A stretch of DNA of 30,162 nt from Parvularcula sp. (GTDB taxonomy: Bacteria > Pseudomonadota > Alphaproteobacteria > Caulobacterales > Parvularculaceae): positions 11,402-41,563 of the forward strand of contig DNZB01000048.1 in assembly GCA_003506635.1 (NCBI GenBank). The letters run 5' to 3'. Each line of letters starts with the position of its first letter. Position 1 is the first letter of the stretch. The notes under the pieces are model-generated. The model saw nothing but the letters and a program-made list of their open reading frames with translations. It did not search any database and was not told the origin of the DNA. Positions 1-7,897 of the stretch are shown in pieces. The position numbers and the translations under genes were made by a program.

Positions 1-2
1 AG

Positions 3-386
3 GGCCTGATCGCGATCGGCGGCAAGCTTATTGATACCGCGACATCGCCGCGCCACGTCTCTCTGGCGCGGCTTGTCATTGCAGAGTCGCCGCGGTTCCC
101 GGAACTCGGCCGGATTTTTTTTGATCGAACATCCGCACGATTTACGCGGCATATTGCGAGGTACATCGCCGAACACACGCAGCATGTCGCCGCTCTGCGG
201 CCGACAGAACTTGCCGAGATGTTTGCGGGCATGCTGCTGCACCACCTGCTTTTCGAACGATTCTGCGGAGCGCCGTCAACGTTGTCGCCCGCCCGTCTCC
301 GCCGGCTCACCGAGCAAGCCTCGGAACTGATTGCGACTTCCCTCGCCGGCTCCGCCGTACGCGACCTTGATCGGCGGTCGGAATGA
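3..386 (+). CDS. TetR-family transcriptional regulator, C-terminal part (5' end outside window)
   Basis: An open frame enters from the left edge and ends at the TGA at 384-386. The visible ~127 residues contain 'ARLVIAESPRFPELGRIFF', which matches the ligand-binding C-terminal domain of AefR-like TetR regulators (TetR_C_7 type). The DNA-binding helix-turn-helix lies upstream of the window. The stop overlaps the ATG of the next gene (ATGA), so the two are probably cotranscribed and the regulator may control it. The family assignment rests on the C-terminal domain only, so the ligand and target are unknown. Confidence 0.72.
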   Translation, partial: GLIAIGGKLIDTATSPRHVSLARLVIAESPRFPELGRIFFDRTSARFTRHIARYIAEHTQHVAALRPTELAEMFAGMLLHHLLFERFCGAPSTLSPARLRRLTEQASELIATSLAGSAVRDLDRRSE

Positions 387-979
387 AGCGGATCATTGTC
401 GGGGTCGGCGGCGCGAGCGGCGTTATTTACGGCGTGAGACTGTTAGAGAAGCTGAGGGCCGCCGGCGGCGTCGAGACGCATCTCATCATGAGCCAGACGG
501 CGATCATGAATCTCGAGCTTGAGACTGACTTCAGCCACCAGGAGGTTCGCGCTCTTGCTGACGTCAATCACAGAATTACGGATGTCGCAGCGCCGGTCTC
601 CAGCGGCTCGTTCCTCACGGATGGTATGGTCATCGCCGCATGTTCGATGAAGACGCTTTCAGGCGTCGTCAATTCCTACGCGGACAATCTCTTGATCCGT
701 GCGGCTGACGTGTGCCTCAAGGATCGTCGCCCCCTGATCTTGATGCCGCGGGAATCGCCGCTCCATGCGGGGCATTGCAAACTTCTATACGAGGCGGCGA
801 TGTTGGGGGCGGTCATCGCGCCGCCGATGCCTGCGATGTACGCCAGGCCGCAGTCGGTTGACGACATCATCGATCACGCTGTCGGTCGAGTGCTCGATCT
901 GTTCGGCGTGAACGCGGATTTTCTGAAAAGATGGGGCGGTCCGAAGACGGCGCGCAAAGATCAAAAGCGTGGAGAATAG
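383..979 (+). CDS. ubiX: UbiX/Pad1-type flavin prenyltransferase
   Basis: This 198-residue protein matches the UbiX family in length and motifs: an N-terminal Rossmann-like flavin site (G9-G13, 'GGASG'), 'SSGSFLTDGMVIAACSMKTL' around residues 73-92, and 'PRESPLHAGH' at 122-131. UbiX enzymes attach a dimethylallyl group to FMN to make prenylated FMN, the cofactor of UbiD-type (de)carboxylases. No UbiD partner is visible in the window. The ATG overlaps the stop of the preceding TetR gene by four bases, suggesting translational coupling. Whether it serves ubiquinone synthesis or a catabolic UbiD-type decarboxylase (Pad1-like role) cannot be told here. The regulator overlap mildly favours a catabolic role. 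Confidence 0.85.
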   Translation: MKRIIVGVGGASGVIYGVRLLEKLRAAGGVETHLIMSQTAIMNLELETDFSHQEVRALADVNHRITDVAAPVSSGSFLTDGMVIAACSMKTLSGVVNSYADNLLIRAADVCLKDRRPLILMPRESPLHAGHCKLLYEAAMLGAVIAPPMPAMYARPQSVDDIIDHAVGRVLDLFGVNADFLKRWGGPKTARKDQKRGE

Positions 980-1000
980 CGCTGTTCGCGCAGTTCCATT

Positions 1001-1885
1001 CTAAGCGCTGAATTTCTTCGCAGAGACAACCGCCATCGCGATTGCAATGAACAGAAAGAGAACGCCATTTGCTCGATCCAATTGGCGCTGCGATATGCGG
1101 CCGTGCAGATGCGGGCCGATCTGACCGCCGATAATGACTCCGGGAATCGTGTAACAGACCAGTGACCAGGGAACCGCCGACAGCCCCCCCTTGGCGGCCA
1201 TTTGCCCGACAAGCGTGAACGAAGCGCAAGCGACGGTGACGATGACGACGGCGACAGAGGTCGCTGCAGCAACCGCCATCGGCACGCCGCGCCTTGTCAA
1301 CTGGGGAACAATCACTTCCCCGATTCCTACGGACAGCAATCCGGTCAGGAACGCGCCGACGGATGTGATGAGAACCGCCGCCGGTCCGAAAACGACGTCG
1401 CGATAGAAGTAGGTCTTGCCGGCGCGGTCAGTCCGCCTCCGCATGCCGGCATTGTCGCCGGCGGCCGGCGACGTCGATGCGCCGAAGTCCGCCCCGCGAC
1501 TGTGAAAAAACAGGATGTACGCGAGGACGCCGACCAGCAATGCATACCCGCCGACAATGAAGGCGTCGTGCAGCGCGCCGGCTGCAAGAGCGCCAACAAT
1601 GGCGACCGGCGCGGAAATCCGCAAGAATTTTGCGGCGAGTCCGAAATCGATCAGGCGTTTCCGGTAATAGCTGATGAACCCGGAAGAGAATCCGAAAATT
1701 TGCGTCAGCAGCGCGGTTCCAATCGCAGCAATGCCGCTCTCCAGCGAATATTGGGGGCCGAGTAGCGGAAAGACCAAGATGAATATCGGCGTGAAGAGCG
1801 CCGCGCCGCCGATCCCTGACAGCATTGCGCAAGTTGCAACAAGTGCGGCGACGGGAAGCATGAACCAGTAGAGAGTGAAATCCAT
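1001..1885 (-). CDS. TauE/SafE-family membrane transporter (anion/sulfite exporter type)
   Basis: The protein is about 294 residues, polytopic, with roughly eight hydrophobic segments. The first begins 'YWFMLPVAALVATCAMLSG', followed by 'GGAALFTPIFILVFPLLG', typical of the first repeat of TauE/SafE proteins (formerly DUF81). The second repeat carries 'GLLSVGIGEVIVPQLTRRG', the family's characteristic G-x-G-E/G-x3-P pattern. I chose the ATG at 1883-1885. An upstream in-frame ATG at 1952-1954 would run through the end of the neighbouring MarR gene and adds a non-hydrophobic leader. It lies 32 bp behind that MarR gene on the same strand, so the two are likely cotranscribed. Family members export sulfite, sulfoacetate or other organic anions; the substrate here is unknown. 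Confidence 0.82.
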   Translation of the reverse strand: MDFTLYWFMLPVAALVATCAMLSGIGGAALFTPIFILVFPLLGPQYSLESGIAAIGTALLTQIFGFSSGFISYYRKRLIDFGLAAKFLRISAPVAIVGALAAGALHDAFIVGGYALLVGVLAYILFFHSRGADFGASTSPAAGDNAGMRRRTDRAGKTYFYRDVVFGPAAVLITSVGAFLTGLLSVGIGEVIVPQLTRRGVPMAVAAATSVAVVIVTVACASFTLVGQMAAKGGLSAVPWSLVCYTIPGVIIGGQIGPHLHGRISQRQLDRANGVLFLFIAIAMAVVSAKKFSA

Positions 1886-1917
1886 GGACGTCGCCCCGGC
1901 GCTAATGGGTCGATCAA

Positions 1918-2403
1918 TTATCCGACAATTGCTCGTTCGATCTTGGACAGGCATCGCAGGAACGCCTGCTTCTCGGTCGCGCTGAATTCGCCGGTGATCC
2001 GGCTTTCGAACCGGGCCAGGATAGGGAGCACTGATCGTATCGCTTGTTCGCCCTTCTCGGTCGAATGTATGCGGTTTGAGCGGCGATCTCCGGCGTCCGC
2101 GGCGCGTCGAATAAACCCAAGCACGCGAAGTCTTGCTATTACTAGCGCCAAAGTTGAGGGGTCGAGACGAGCAAGAACCGCAATCTGCGACTGAGTGCAG
2201 CCGGGGTTTTCGGCAATGATCAGAAGGATGCTGAACTGACCGGGCGCAAGGCCGACGGCGCTAAAGACGACGGCGAGCTCGCGCGTGACGAGCGAACCTG
2301 TCCGTTGCAGCTGGTAGCCGACAATCTGATCAAGGTTGCGCTTGCGCCTGCGCGAGGCCTTGCTCGCCGACGCGCGCGCGCCAGACGGACTGTTCAAACT
2401 CAT
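1918..2403 (-). CDS. MarR-family transcriptional regulator
   Basis: This 161-residue protein has a winged helix-turn-helix: 'CTQSQIAVLARLDPSTLALV' (helix-turn-helix) followed by 'RAADAGDRRSNRIHSTEKG' (the wing, with the D-x-R-x3 pattern of MarR proteins). The start at 2401-2403 is preferred over an upstream ATG (2443-2445) because GAGGGTG precedes it at good spacing, and the upstream ATG would overlap the putative operator. It is divergent from the ThDP-enzyme gene and precedes the TauE/SafE gene. The simplest reading is an autoregulated local repressor of both. The ligand is unknown. Confidence 0.85.
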   Translation of the reverse strand: MSLNSPSGARASASKASRRRKRNLDQIVGYQLQRTGSLVTRELAVVFSAVGLAPGQFSILLIIAENPGCTQSQIAVLARLDPSTLALVIARLRVLGFIRRAADAGDRRSNRIHSTEKGEQAIRSVLPILARFESRITGEFSATEKQAFLRCLSKIERAIVG

Positions 2404-2436
2404 TTCAATCACCCTCGCCCCGAGGCGACAAGATCT

Positions 2437-2450
2437 GCAACGCAAGTTGC
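2437..2450. promoter_or_regulatory. Inverted repeat, candidate MarR operator
   Basis: GCAAC-GCAA-GTTGC is a perfect 5-4-5 inverted repeat. It lies just downstream of a plausible promoter for the MarR gene, so a bound dimer would block transcription of the regulator. Assignment to this MarR protein is inference from position. Confidence 0.4.
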
Positions 2451-2457
2451 GCCGTCA

Positions 2458-2508
2458 AGTCTAGCCTAGTTAGTTTGTATTGCCAACGATCTGTACGCAT
2501 CGTAGCCT
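2458..2508. promoter_or_regulatory. Divergent promoter pair between marR-type gene and ThDP-enzyme gene
   Basis: On the minus strand TTGGCA (2481-2486) and TAGACT (2458-2463) are 17 bp apart and would drive the MarR/TauE unit. On the plus strand TTGCCA (2480-2485) and TAGCCT (2503-2508) are 17 bp apart and would drive the ThDP enzyme, whose ATG is 36 bp downstream with AGGAGG at 2532-2537. The two -35 boxes coincide, so the two directions would compete. This is read by eye and has no experimental support. Confidence 0.4.
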
Positions 2509-2543
2509 GAATACCCTGTTCACGGGAATTCAGGAGGCTCTCA

Positions 2544-4226
2544 ATGGCGCAATCGACGGCTCACCTGTTCCTGACCTCGCTCAGCGCGGCCGGCGTCAGA
2601 TATGTCTTTGCAAACGCCGGGACGGATTTTGCGCCGATTGTCGAGGCGATCGCTGCGGAACCGGGCGCCGCGTTTCCGCAGTTCGTCATTTGCCCACACG
2701 AAAATCTCGCCATTGCGATGGCGCAGGGTTACTACCTCGCGAGCGGAGAAGCCCAGGCGGCGATGGTTCACGTCAATGTCGGCGTCGCCAATGCCATCTG
2801 CGGATTATTGAATGTCGCTCGAGATAATGTCCCGCTGATCTTCCTTTCCGGCAGGACGCCTGTCAGCGAATCGGGGCGGCTGGGGTCTCGCGACAACTTC
2901 ATCCACTGGGGTCAGGAGATGTTCGATCAAGCCGGGATGATCCGCGAGATCGTCAAGTGGGACTACGAGTTGAGATTTCCCGAACAGGCGCCGATTATTG
3001 TCGCCCGCGCCGCCGCGATCGCCAATTCCGCGCCGCAGGGTCCTGTCTACCTCAGCCTCCCGCGCGAAGTGTTGGCGCAGGACGCGCCTGACGGCGCGCG
3101 CGCGGTCCGCATCGCCGCGGCTGGTCCGCCCGCCCCCGATCCGGACGCGATCGCGAGCGCCGCAAGCCAGATTGTCGCGGCGCGGTCGCCTTTGATTATC
3201 ACGTCGCGCGCTGGGCGAACCGCCGCCGGATTCGCGTCACTCGCTGAATTCGCTGAGAATCTTGCGATTCCTGTCGTCGAGTTCGCGGCCAACTACGCGT
3301 GTTTGCCGGGCGATCATCCGATGCATGCCGGGTATTCGCCAGCGCCGCTTTTGCCGTCCTGTGATCTTCTCATTATGGTCGAGGCGCCGGTTCCGTTCAC
3401 GCCGCACCGCGTTCGCCCAGCGCCGACATGCCGATTTATCGAGATCGGCGTCGATCCGCTGCATGAAAAATTGCCGTTTCGCGGCTTTGAGACCGATCTC
3501 GCCATTCGCGCGGAAACCGCCCCTGCGCTTGACGCGCTCGCCGCCGCAGTGCGCAGCCACGCTTCTTTCGACGCGAAGGCGATCGCCGCCCGGCGGGAAC
3601 GCCTGCGCCCTGAGCTGTCTTCGGCGAGGTCGCTGCGTATAGGGAAAGCGTCGGCAGCCGGCGCGACGATCACGCATGCCTACGCCAGCAGTTGCATCAG
3701 CAAGGCGATCGGAACCGACGCTGTGCTTGTGAATGAGCGCGGGTGCTTACGCGAAGCGATGGCATTCACACAATCGGGCACTTTCTTTGGTCCGACGATC
3801 GCTGGCGGCCTCGGCGCGGCGATCGGCGTTGCGCTCGGCGTCAAGCTTGCGTCCCCGCAGAAATTCGTGGCGGCGGCGCTCGGCGATGGATCCTTCATGT
3901 TCAATAACCCGCTCGCCTGCCTCCAGACGTCCGCCGCGCAAAAGCTCGGCATCCTCATCCTGGTGCTTAACAACGAGGCATGGGACTCGGTGCGCGCATC
4001 TACGCTGCAGGTCTACCCTGCGGGCGCGACCGCGTCGTCTGCGCGCGCGCCATTGACCTATCTGTCGCCGTCTCCGGACTACGCCGCCGTTGCGCGCGCC
4101 TGCGGCGCTGATGGCGTCAGCGTCGCAGATCCAGCCTTGCTGCCGTCCGTACTGGCGCAAGCGGCGACCGCAGTGAAGGCGACCGGCCGCACCTTTCTCG
4201 TCGACATCAGGGTTACGGGCGGCTGA
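2544..4226 (+). CDS. Thiamine-diphosphate-dependent decarboxylase/synthase-like enzyme
   Basis: The 560-residue protein has the three-domain layout of the acetolactate synthase / benzoylformate decarboxylase superfamily. The N-terminal pyrimidine-binding domain contains the catalytic glutamate E53 in 'PHENLAIAMAQGYY'. A central domain follows at about 195-345. The C-terminal pyrophosphate domain has the metal/ThDP motif G447-D-G...N476-N477 (30 residues). The start is secure: AGGAGG lies 6 bp before the ATG. Such enzymes decarboxylate 2-oxo acids or join two of them. The protein is too divergent for me to name the substrate, and benzoylformate/phenylpyruvate-like or oxalyl-type chemistry are all open. 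It is divergent from a MarR regulator and convergent, with only 1 bp between stops, with a TRAP transporter. That fits uptake plus decarboxylation of an organic acid, which is inference. Confidence 0.82.
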   Translation: MAQSTAHLFLTSLSAAGVRYVFANAGTDFAPIVEAIAAEPGAAFPQFVICPHENLAIAMAQGYYLASGEAQAAMVHVNVGVANAICGLLNVARDNVPLIFLSGRTPVSESGRLGSRDNFIHWGQEMFDQAGMIREIVKWDYELRFPEQAPIIVARAAAIANSAPQGPVYLSLPREVLAQDAPDGARAVRIAAAGPPAPDPDAIASAASQIVAARSPLIITSRAGRTAAGFASLAEFAENLAIPVVEFAANYACLPGDHPMHAGYSPAPLLPSCDLLIMVEAPVPFTPHRVRPAPTCRFIEIGVDPLHEKLPFRGFETDLAIRAETAPALDALAAAVRSHASFDAKAIAARRERLRPELSSARSLRIGKASAAGATITHAYASSCISKAIGTDAVLVNERGCLREAMAFTQSGTFFGPTIAGGLGAAIGVALGVKLASPQKFVAAALGDGSFMFNNPLACLQTSAAQKLGILILVLNNEAWDSVRASTLQVYPAGATASSARAPLTYLSPSPDYAAVARACGADGVSVADPALLPSVLAQAATAVKATGRTFLVDIRVTGG

Positions 4227-4227
4227 C

Positions 4228-5535
4228 CTACATCATGTCCAGGAGCGTCGGCAACCATGTCGTCAGCGTCGGAAAGAGCGTTAGCAGGAGCAGGCGCGCG
4301 ATATCCGCGACGAAAAAGGGCAATACGCCGCGATAAATATCGGCGAGCGGAATATTTCTTGCGACCCCGTGCGTCACAAATACGTTCATGCCTATCGGCG
4401 GCGTCACCATGCCGATTCCGGAGACCATTGTGAGCATGACGCCCCACCACACAGGGTCGTAACCAAGCGCGAGGATGACCGGCAACACAAACGGGAGCGT
4501 CACCACCAGCACGGCCAGCGGCTCGAACAGGGCGCCGAGAACAAGGTACAGCGCATAGAACGCAATGACGACCGCAAGAGGCGGCAATGATAGTGCGTCG
4601 ATCGCTGCGACAAATGACTGCGGCAATCCCGAAACCGCGAGAAAATAGGACATCGTGAATGCGCCAATCACGATGATGTAGATCGTTCCTGCACTCTGCG
4701 CGACATCGCGCGCCGCATCGACGAGCGCGGCGGCGCCGGCTTTGCTCCGAACAAAGCATAGCAGTAAGGCGCCGACGACGCCGATCGCCGCCGCCTCGGT
4801 GATGGTGAAAATGCCGCTGTATATTCCGACGGTGACAACGAGACCGAGGACGATCACGGCCCAAGCGCGTCCCAGCGCCTTCATTCGCACAGCCCAGTTT
4901 TGTCTCGCCGCTCTTGGCGCAGCTTGAGGATACGCGCGGGCGAAAACGACGGCGGCGCAGATCTGGAAAAGGGTTGCGATGATACCTGGAATAACCGCCG
5001 CGGCGAACAAGGTGAGGACGTCGAGTTCGGTGAGAATGGCGTAAATGACGAGCACCAGCGACGGCGGAATGATGATGCCGAGTGTCGCGCTCGCCGCAAT
5101 GACGCCGGCCGCAAATCCCGGGCGGTATCCATGCGCAAGCATGTCCGGCAGGCACACGCGTGTTATCGTTGCGGCTGAGGCGATCGCCGAACCGCACACG
5201 GCGCCGAACAGCGCGCTGACGCCGATTGTCGCCATCGCGAGCCCGCCGCGGCGATGGCCGAGAAACGCGCGCGCAAGAGCGCTGAGATCGCTTGAGAGTC
5301 CGCTGGCGACGCTGAATGCGCCCATGAGCAGAAATAGCGGAATGATGGCGAAATCGACGCTGGTCAGCGCTGAAACCGCCTCCGCGCCGAGTGACGCCAG
5401 TCCGGGTCCCCAGCCGGCGAATGCCGCAAATGTAACGACCGCAGCGATCCCCATCGCGGCGCCGATCGGCGCGTGCGCGGCGATCAGAATCAACATGGCG
5501 AGCAGCCCGGCGACAGCAATCAGGATCGGGTCCAT
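4228..5535 (-). CDS. dctM: TRAP transporter large permease subunit (DctM family)
   Basis: The 435-residue protein has about twelve hydrophobic segments and family motifs such as 'FAIIPLFLLMGAFSVASGLS', 'GAVCGSAIASAATI' and 'ASATLGIIIPPSLVLVIYAI'. DctM forms the cation-coupled channel of tripartite ATP-independent periplasmic transporters for organic acids. It is the last gene of a three-gene operon (binding protein, small permease, large permease), 4 bp behind the small subunit. Its stop lies 1 bp from the stop of the convergent ThDP-enzyme gene, leaving no room for a terminator between them. Confidence 0.93.
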   Translation of the reverse strand: MDPILIAVAGLLAMLILIAAHAPIGAAMGIAAVVTFAAFAGWGPGLASLGAEAVSALTSVDFAIIPLFLLMGAFSVASGLSSDLSALARAFLGHRRGGLAMATIGVSALFGAVCGSAIASAATITRVCLPDMLAHGYRPGFAAGVIAASATLGIIIPPSLVLVIYAILTELDVLTLFAAAVIPGIIATLFQICAAVVFARAYPQAAPRAARQNWAVRMKALGRAWAVIVLGLVVTVGIYSGIFTITEAAAIGVVGALLLCFVRSKAGAAALVDAARDVAQSAGTIYIIVIGAFTMSYFLAVSGLPQSFVAAIDALSLPPLAVVIAFYALYLVLGALFEPLAVLVVTLPFVLPVILALGYDPVWWGVMLTMVSGIGMVTPPIGMNVFVTHGVARNIPLADIYRGVLPFFVADIARLLLLTLFPTLTTWLPTLLDMM

Positions 5536-5539
5536 CGAG

Positions 5540-6061
5540 TCAGGCGCCCTCTCGGCGCTGGTCCGGGGCGCGTCGCCCCCATTCGCCGATCAGGACGGCG
5601 CCCTGCGCGACGACGCTAAATCCGAGCAGGAACGAAACGAGGATAAGCGACGGCGACATTGGGGCGCGAAGTATCATCGTCGTCAGCATTCGAGCGTCCG
5701 CCGCAAAGGCTGCGAATTGCGCAGCCGCGATGGCGAGGAATACAAACAGCACCATGTGCCCAAACAAATCCAGCCGCATCGCGATCTTCGGCCCAAGTCG
5801 GCGTCCGACGATATCAGCACGGGCGTGGCCGCGACTGATCGTGACATAAGGTATGAAGCTGGCGGCGATTACTGGAATTATCAGGGTCGCAATGTCCTCG
5901 AGACCGTGGATCGGACGGCCGATCACGGTTCGCATCAGCACGTCGGCGACGGTCGCAATCGAATAAAGAACGAGAAGTGCGACGCCGGCCGTCGCGAGCG
6001 TGGTCGAAACCCGCCGAATGATTCGCTCGACACGCGGAAGCGGCCGGGAAGAATGGGTCAT
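5540..6061 (-). CDS. dctQ: TRAP transporter small permease subunit (DctQ family)
   Basis: The 173-residue protein has four hydrophobic segments, the usual number for DctQ, with 'VADVLMRTVIGRPIHGLEDI' between the first two, close to the family pattern R-x3-x-P-x3-E-E/D. Its ATG overlaps the stop of the upstream binding-protein gene by four bases, and the large permease follows after 4 bp. With DctM it would form the inner-membrane transport complex. Confidence 0.88.
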   Translation of the reverse strand: MTHSSRPLPRVERIIRRVSTTLATAGVALLVLYSIATVADVLMRTVIGRPIHGLEDIATLIIPVIAASFIPYVTISRGHARADIVGRRLGPKIAMRLDLFGHMVLFVFLAIAAAQFAAFAADARMLTTMILRAPMSPSLILVSFLLGFSVVAQGAVLIGEWGRRAPDQRREGA

Positions 6062-7119
6062 TCCCGGGCGTCCGCCTCTTCCTGAACGATTTCTTCGAGA
6101 ATTCCGTCAAAGGCGACCGCAATCCTTTCGTTGTCGGGGCTCTTCGACCTCCAGTTGCGCGCCGCTTTCTCGAATCGACCGCGCCAGATTTCTGCGTCCT
6201 CCGTACGCGATTCGATAAAGCTGCGGTCAGGGTCCGTTGACGCCTCGTTGACGGCTTCCGCTGCTGCCTTGTTCATTGATTGAACGAGCATGCGGATCAG
6301 CGGCTCACCGCTTTTCGCATCAATCGCCGCGCGCGCTTCAGGCGTCAGCCCGTCATAAACCTTCCGGTTCATGACAATCATCGCAGGGGCGAGCGTGATC
6401 GGCTGGTCGACATGCACGGATGTCGATCGCATGACGCCGACCGCCTTGACGCCATGCCAGCTGAACAAGGCGCCGTCGATCAGATCCCTGCTGAGGCTTT
6501 CTGCAACCTGCGTCGTGGTGATGCCGCCGATTGGCGTCGCTCCGGCGTCTTCGAGCAGTCTCGACTGCAAAGAAGTCACCGCGCGAATTTTCCGCCCGCT
6601 CAAACTCTCCGGACCGTCATAAGCGAACCTCAAATGCATGCGGTAAGGCGGAGAAACATAAAGCGCCAGCGGCTTCACGTCCTCGAAACCCTTTACATAG
6701 CCTCTCTGATACAAGCGCCAGAACGCCAATGATATCAGCAACGGGTCGTCGCTCTTCAGCGGGATCTCGAAAAAATCAGTGGCGGGAAACAGGCCGGGCG
6801 TATCGCTCGGCAGTATCCAGGCGATGTCAAGCACGCTCTGCTTGACCAGCCAATATTGAAGCTTGCCGCTTCTGCCGAGCGACCCGCCGGTATACATTTC
6901 TATCGACACCGCGCCGCCCGACGCCGTCGAGACTTCGCGCGCCCATGGCGCCATCGCTTCACGGACCGTGCTGGTCCTCTCCGGGATCGTCACGCCGAAC
7001 CGCAATTTTTGAGTCGCATGACTTGGCGCCAGGCTCGTCACGGCTGCCGCGGCGAGAGCAATCGCAAATCCAGTCATCGTGGGATTCTTCTTGACTGCTC
7101 TCTCCCTAAAGGCGGCCAT
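6058..7119 (-). CDS. dctP: TRAP transporter substrate-binding protein (DctP family)
   Basis: The 353-residue precursor has a positively charged N-terminus and a hydrophobic stretch at about residues 16-30 ending 'SLAPSHA', a Sec signal peptide. The mature protein shows DctP features: 'QKLRFGVTIPERTSTVREAM' at its start, 'LSGRKIRAVTSLQSRLLEDA' in the middle (the arginine that usually binds the substrate carboxylate), and 'APAMIVMNRKVYDGLTPEAR' near the C-terminus. An alternative ATG at residue 15 would give a shorter leader, and I cannot decide between them because neither has a clear ribosome-binding site. It is the first gene of the TRAP operon and divergent from a MarR regulator. A carboxylate is the likely ligand, but its identity is unknown. 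Confidence 0.88.
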   Translation of the reverse strand: MAAFRERAVKKNPTMTGFAIALAAAAVTSLAPSHATQKLRFGVTIPERTSTVREAMAPWAREVSTASGGAVSIEMYTGGSLGRSGKLQYWLVKQSVLDIAWILPSDTPGLFPATDFFEIPLKSDDPLLISLAFWRLYQRGYVKGFEDVKPLALYVSPPYRMHLRFAYDGPESLSGRKIRAVTSLQSRLLEDAGATPIGGITTTQVAESLSRDLIDGALFSWHGVKAVGVMRSTSVHVDQPITLAPAMIVMNRKVYDGLTPEARAAIDAKSGEPLIRMLVQSMNKAAAEAVNEASTDPDRSFIESRTEDAEIWRGRFEKAARNWRSKSPDNERIAVAFDGILEEIVQEEADARE

Positions 7120-7175
7120 TTCGGTGCGATTTGCGTCGTCCCCGCAACGACGTCAAATAGACTATCCAGATTTGA

Positions 7176-7187
7176 TTGCAGCTGCAA
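7176..7187. promoter_or_regulatory. 12-bp perfect palindrome in the dctP/marR divergent region
   Basis: TTGCAGCTGCAA is a perfect palindrome about 60 bp upstream of the dctP start. On the minus strand its first half forms a candidate -35 (TTGCAG) followed at 17 bp by TAGTCT, so a bound regulator would cover the TRAP promoter. The divergent MarR gene at 7347 is the obvious candidate binder. The rest of this 227-bp gap (7120-7346) holds an inverted repeat CGTCGT-N7-ACGACG at 7134-7152 and nothing else I can support. Confidence 0.4.
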
Positions 7188-7346
7188 CGGAATATCGCCT
7201 CTCGGAGGCCGGACTGTGAAGCGGACCACTCGTTTTATCAATAAACCGTGCTAGACCTTTCCCGGTATCCTCCGATGGCGCTGACGAGGGCCAATCGCTG
7301 CGTCGCGGATCGCTCAGGTTTAAGTGAAAGAAAAGGATGAAAAGAC

Positions 7347-7895
7347 TTGACCGAGACGCGGCGTATCACTCGTGATGGGAAACGAAAGACCGCATCGGCC
7401 GTTACCGCGCCTCCCCCCGTACGCGAGCGGCTGGAACTGGCGCATCATCTTCCATTTCTTCTCAGCCAGGTCGCACGCATGCTTTCGATCGGCGCGTCGC
7501 GGACCTTCCAGAAGCACTTTGGTATCGGCGTCAGAGAGTGGCGCGTGATTGCGATCCTGGGAGACCAGGGACCGGCAAATGCCGGCGAAATGGTCGGCCC
7601 TGCCGCCTTCGACAAGGCGACAGTCAGCCGCGCCATCAACACGCTTGAGGAACTTGGATTCGTCGAGCGGCTGCCGGACCAGTCGGATGGTCGCAAGCAG
7701 CTTGTACGCCTCACCAGTTCGGGCGTCGTGTTCCATGATCGCATCGTGCCTTTGGCGAAAATGCGCGCAAAGGTGCTTGAGTCAGCGCTAACCGCTCAGG
7801 AACGCGCACAGTTTTTCTTGATCATCGGAAAATTGCGCGCTCAGATCGAATGGCTTGAGGCCGAAGAACTGAAGGACCGGCGCGGCGGCGGCTGA
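7347..7895 (+). CDS. MarR-family transcriptional regulator
   Basis: The 182-residue protein has the MarR fold. 'ANAGEMVGPAAFDKATVSRA' is the helix-turn-helix region, followed by the wing 'RLPDQSDGRKQLVRLTSSG'. An N-terminal basic tail precedes the first dimerisation helix. The start is a TTG, with AAAAGGA about ten bases upstream; no ATG suits the frame before the domain. It contains no cysteine, so a thiol-based oxidant sensor of the OhrR type is excluded even though an OsmC-like gene is its convergent neighbour (2 bp between stops). The TRAP operon is divergent from it and is the more likely target. Confidence 0.85.
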   Translation: MTETRRITRDGKRKTASAVTAPPPVRERLELAHHLPFLLSQVARMLSIGASRTFQKHFGIGVREWRVIAILGDQGPANAGEMVGPAAFDKATVSRAINTLEELGFVERLPDQSDGRKQLVRLTSSGVVFHDRIVPLAKMRAKVLESALTAQERAQFFLIIGKLRAQIEWLEAEELKDRRGGG

Positions 7896-7897
7896 AC

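Noticed and set aside
4079..5197. 372-codon open frame on the minus strand
   Set aside because: It overlaps dctM in another frame and is Arg/His-rich; the TRAP permease is clearly the real gene.
5045..6085. 346-codon open frame on the plus strand
   Set aside because: It is antisense to dctM and dctQ with no membrane or domain signature of its own.
7347..7895. OhrR-type peroxide sensor controlling the OsmC-like neighbour
   Set aside because: The MarR protein has no cysteine at all, so OhrR-type sensing is impossible; the two genes are convergent.
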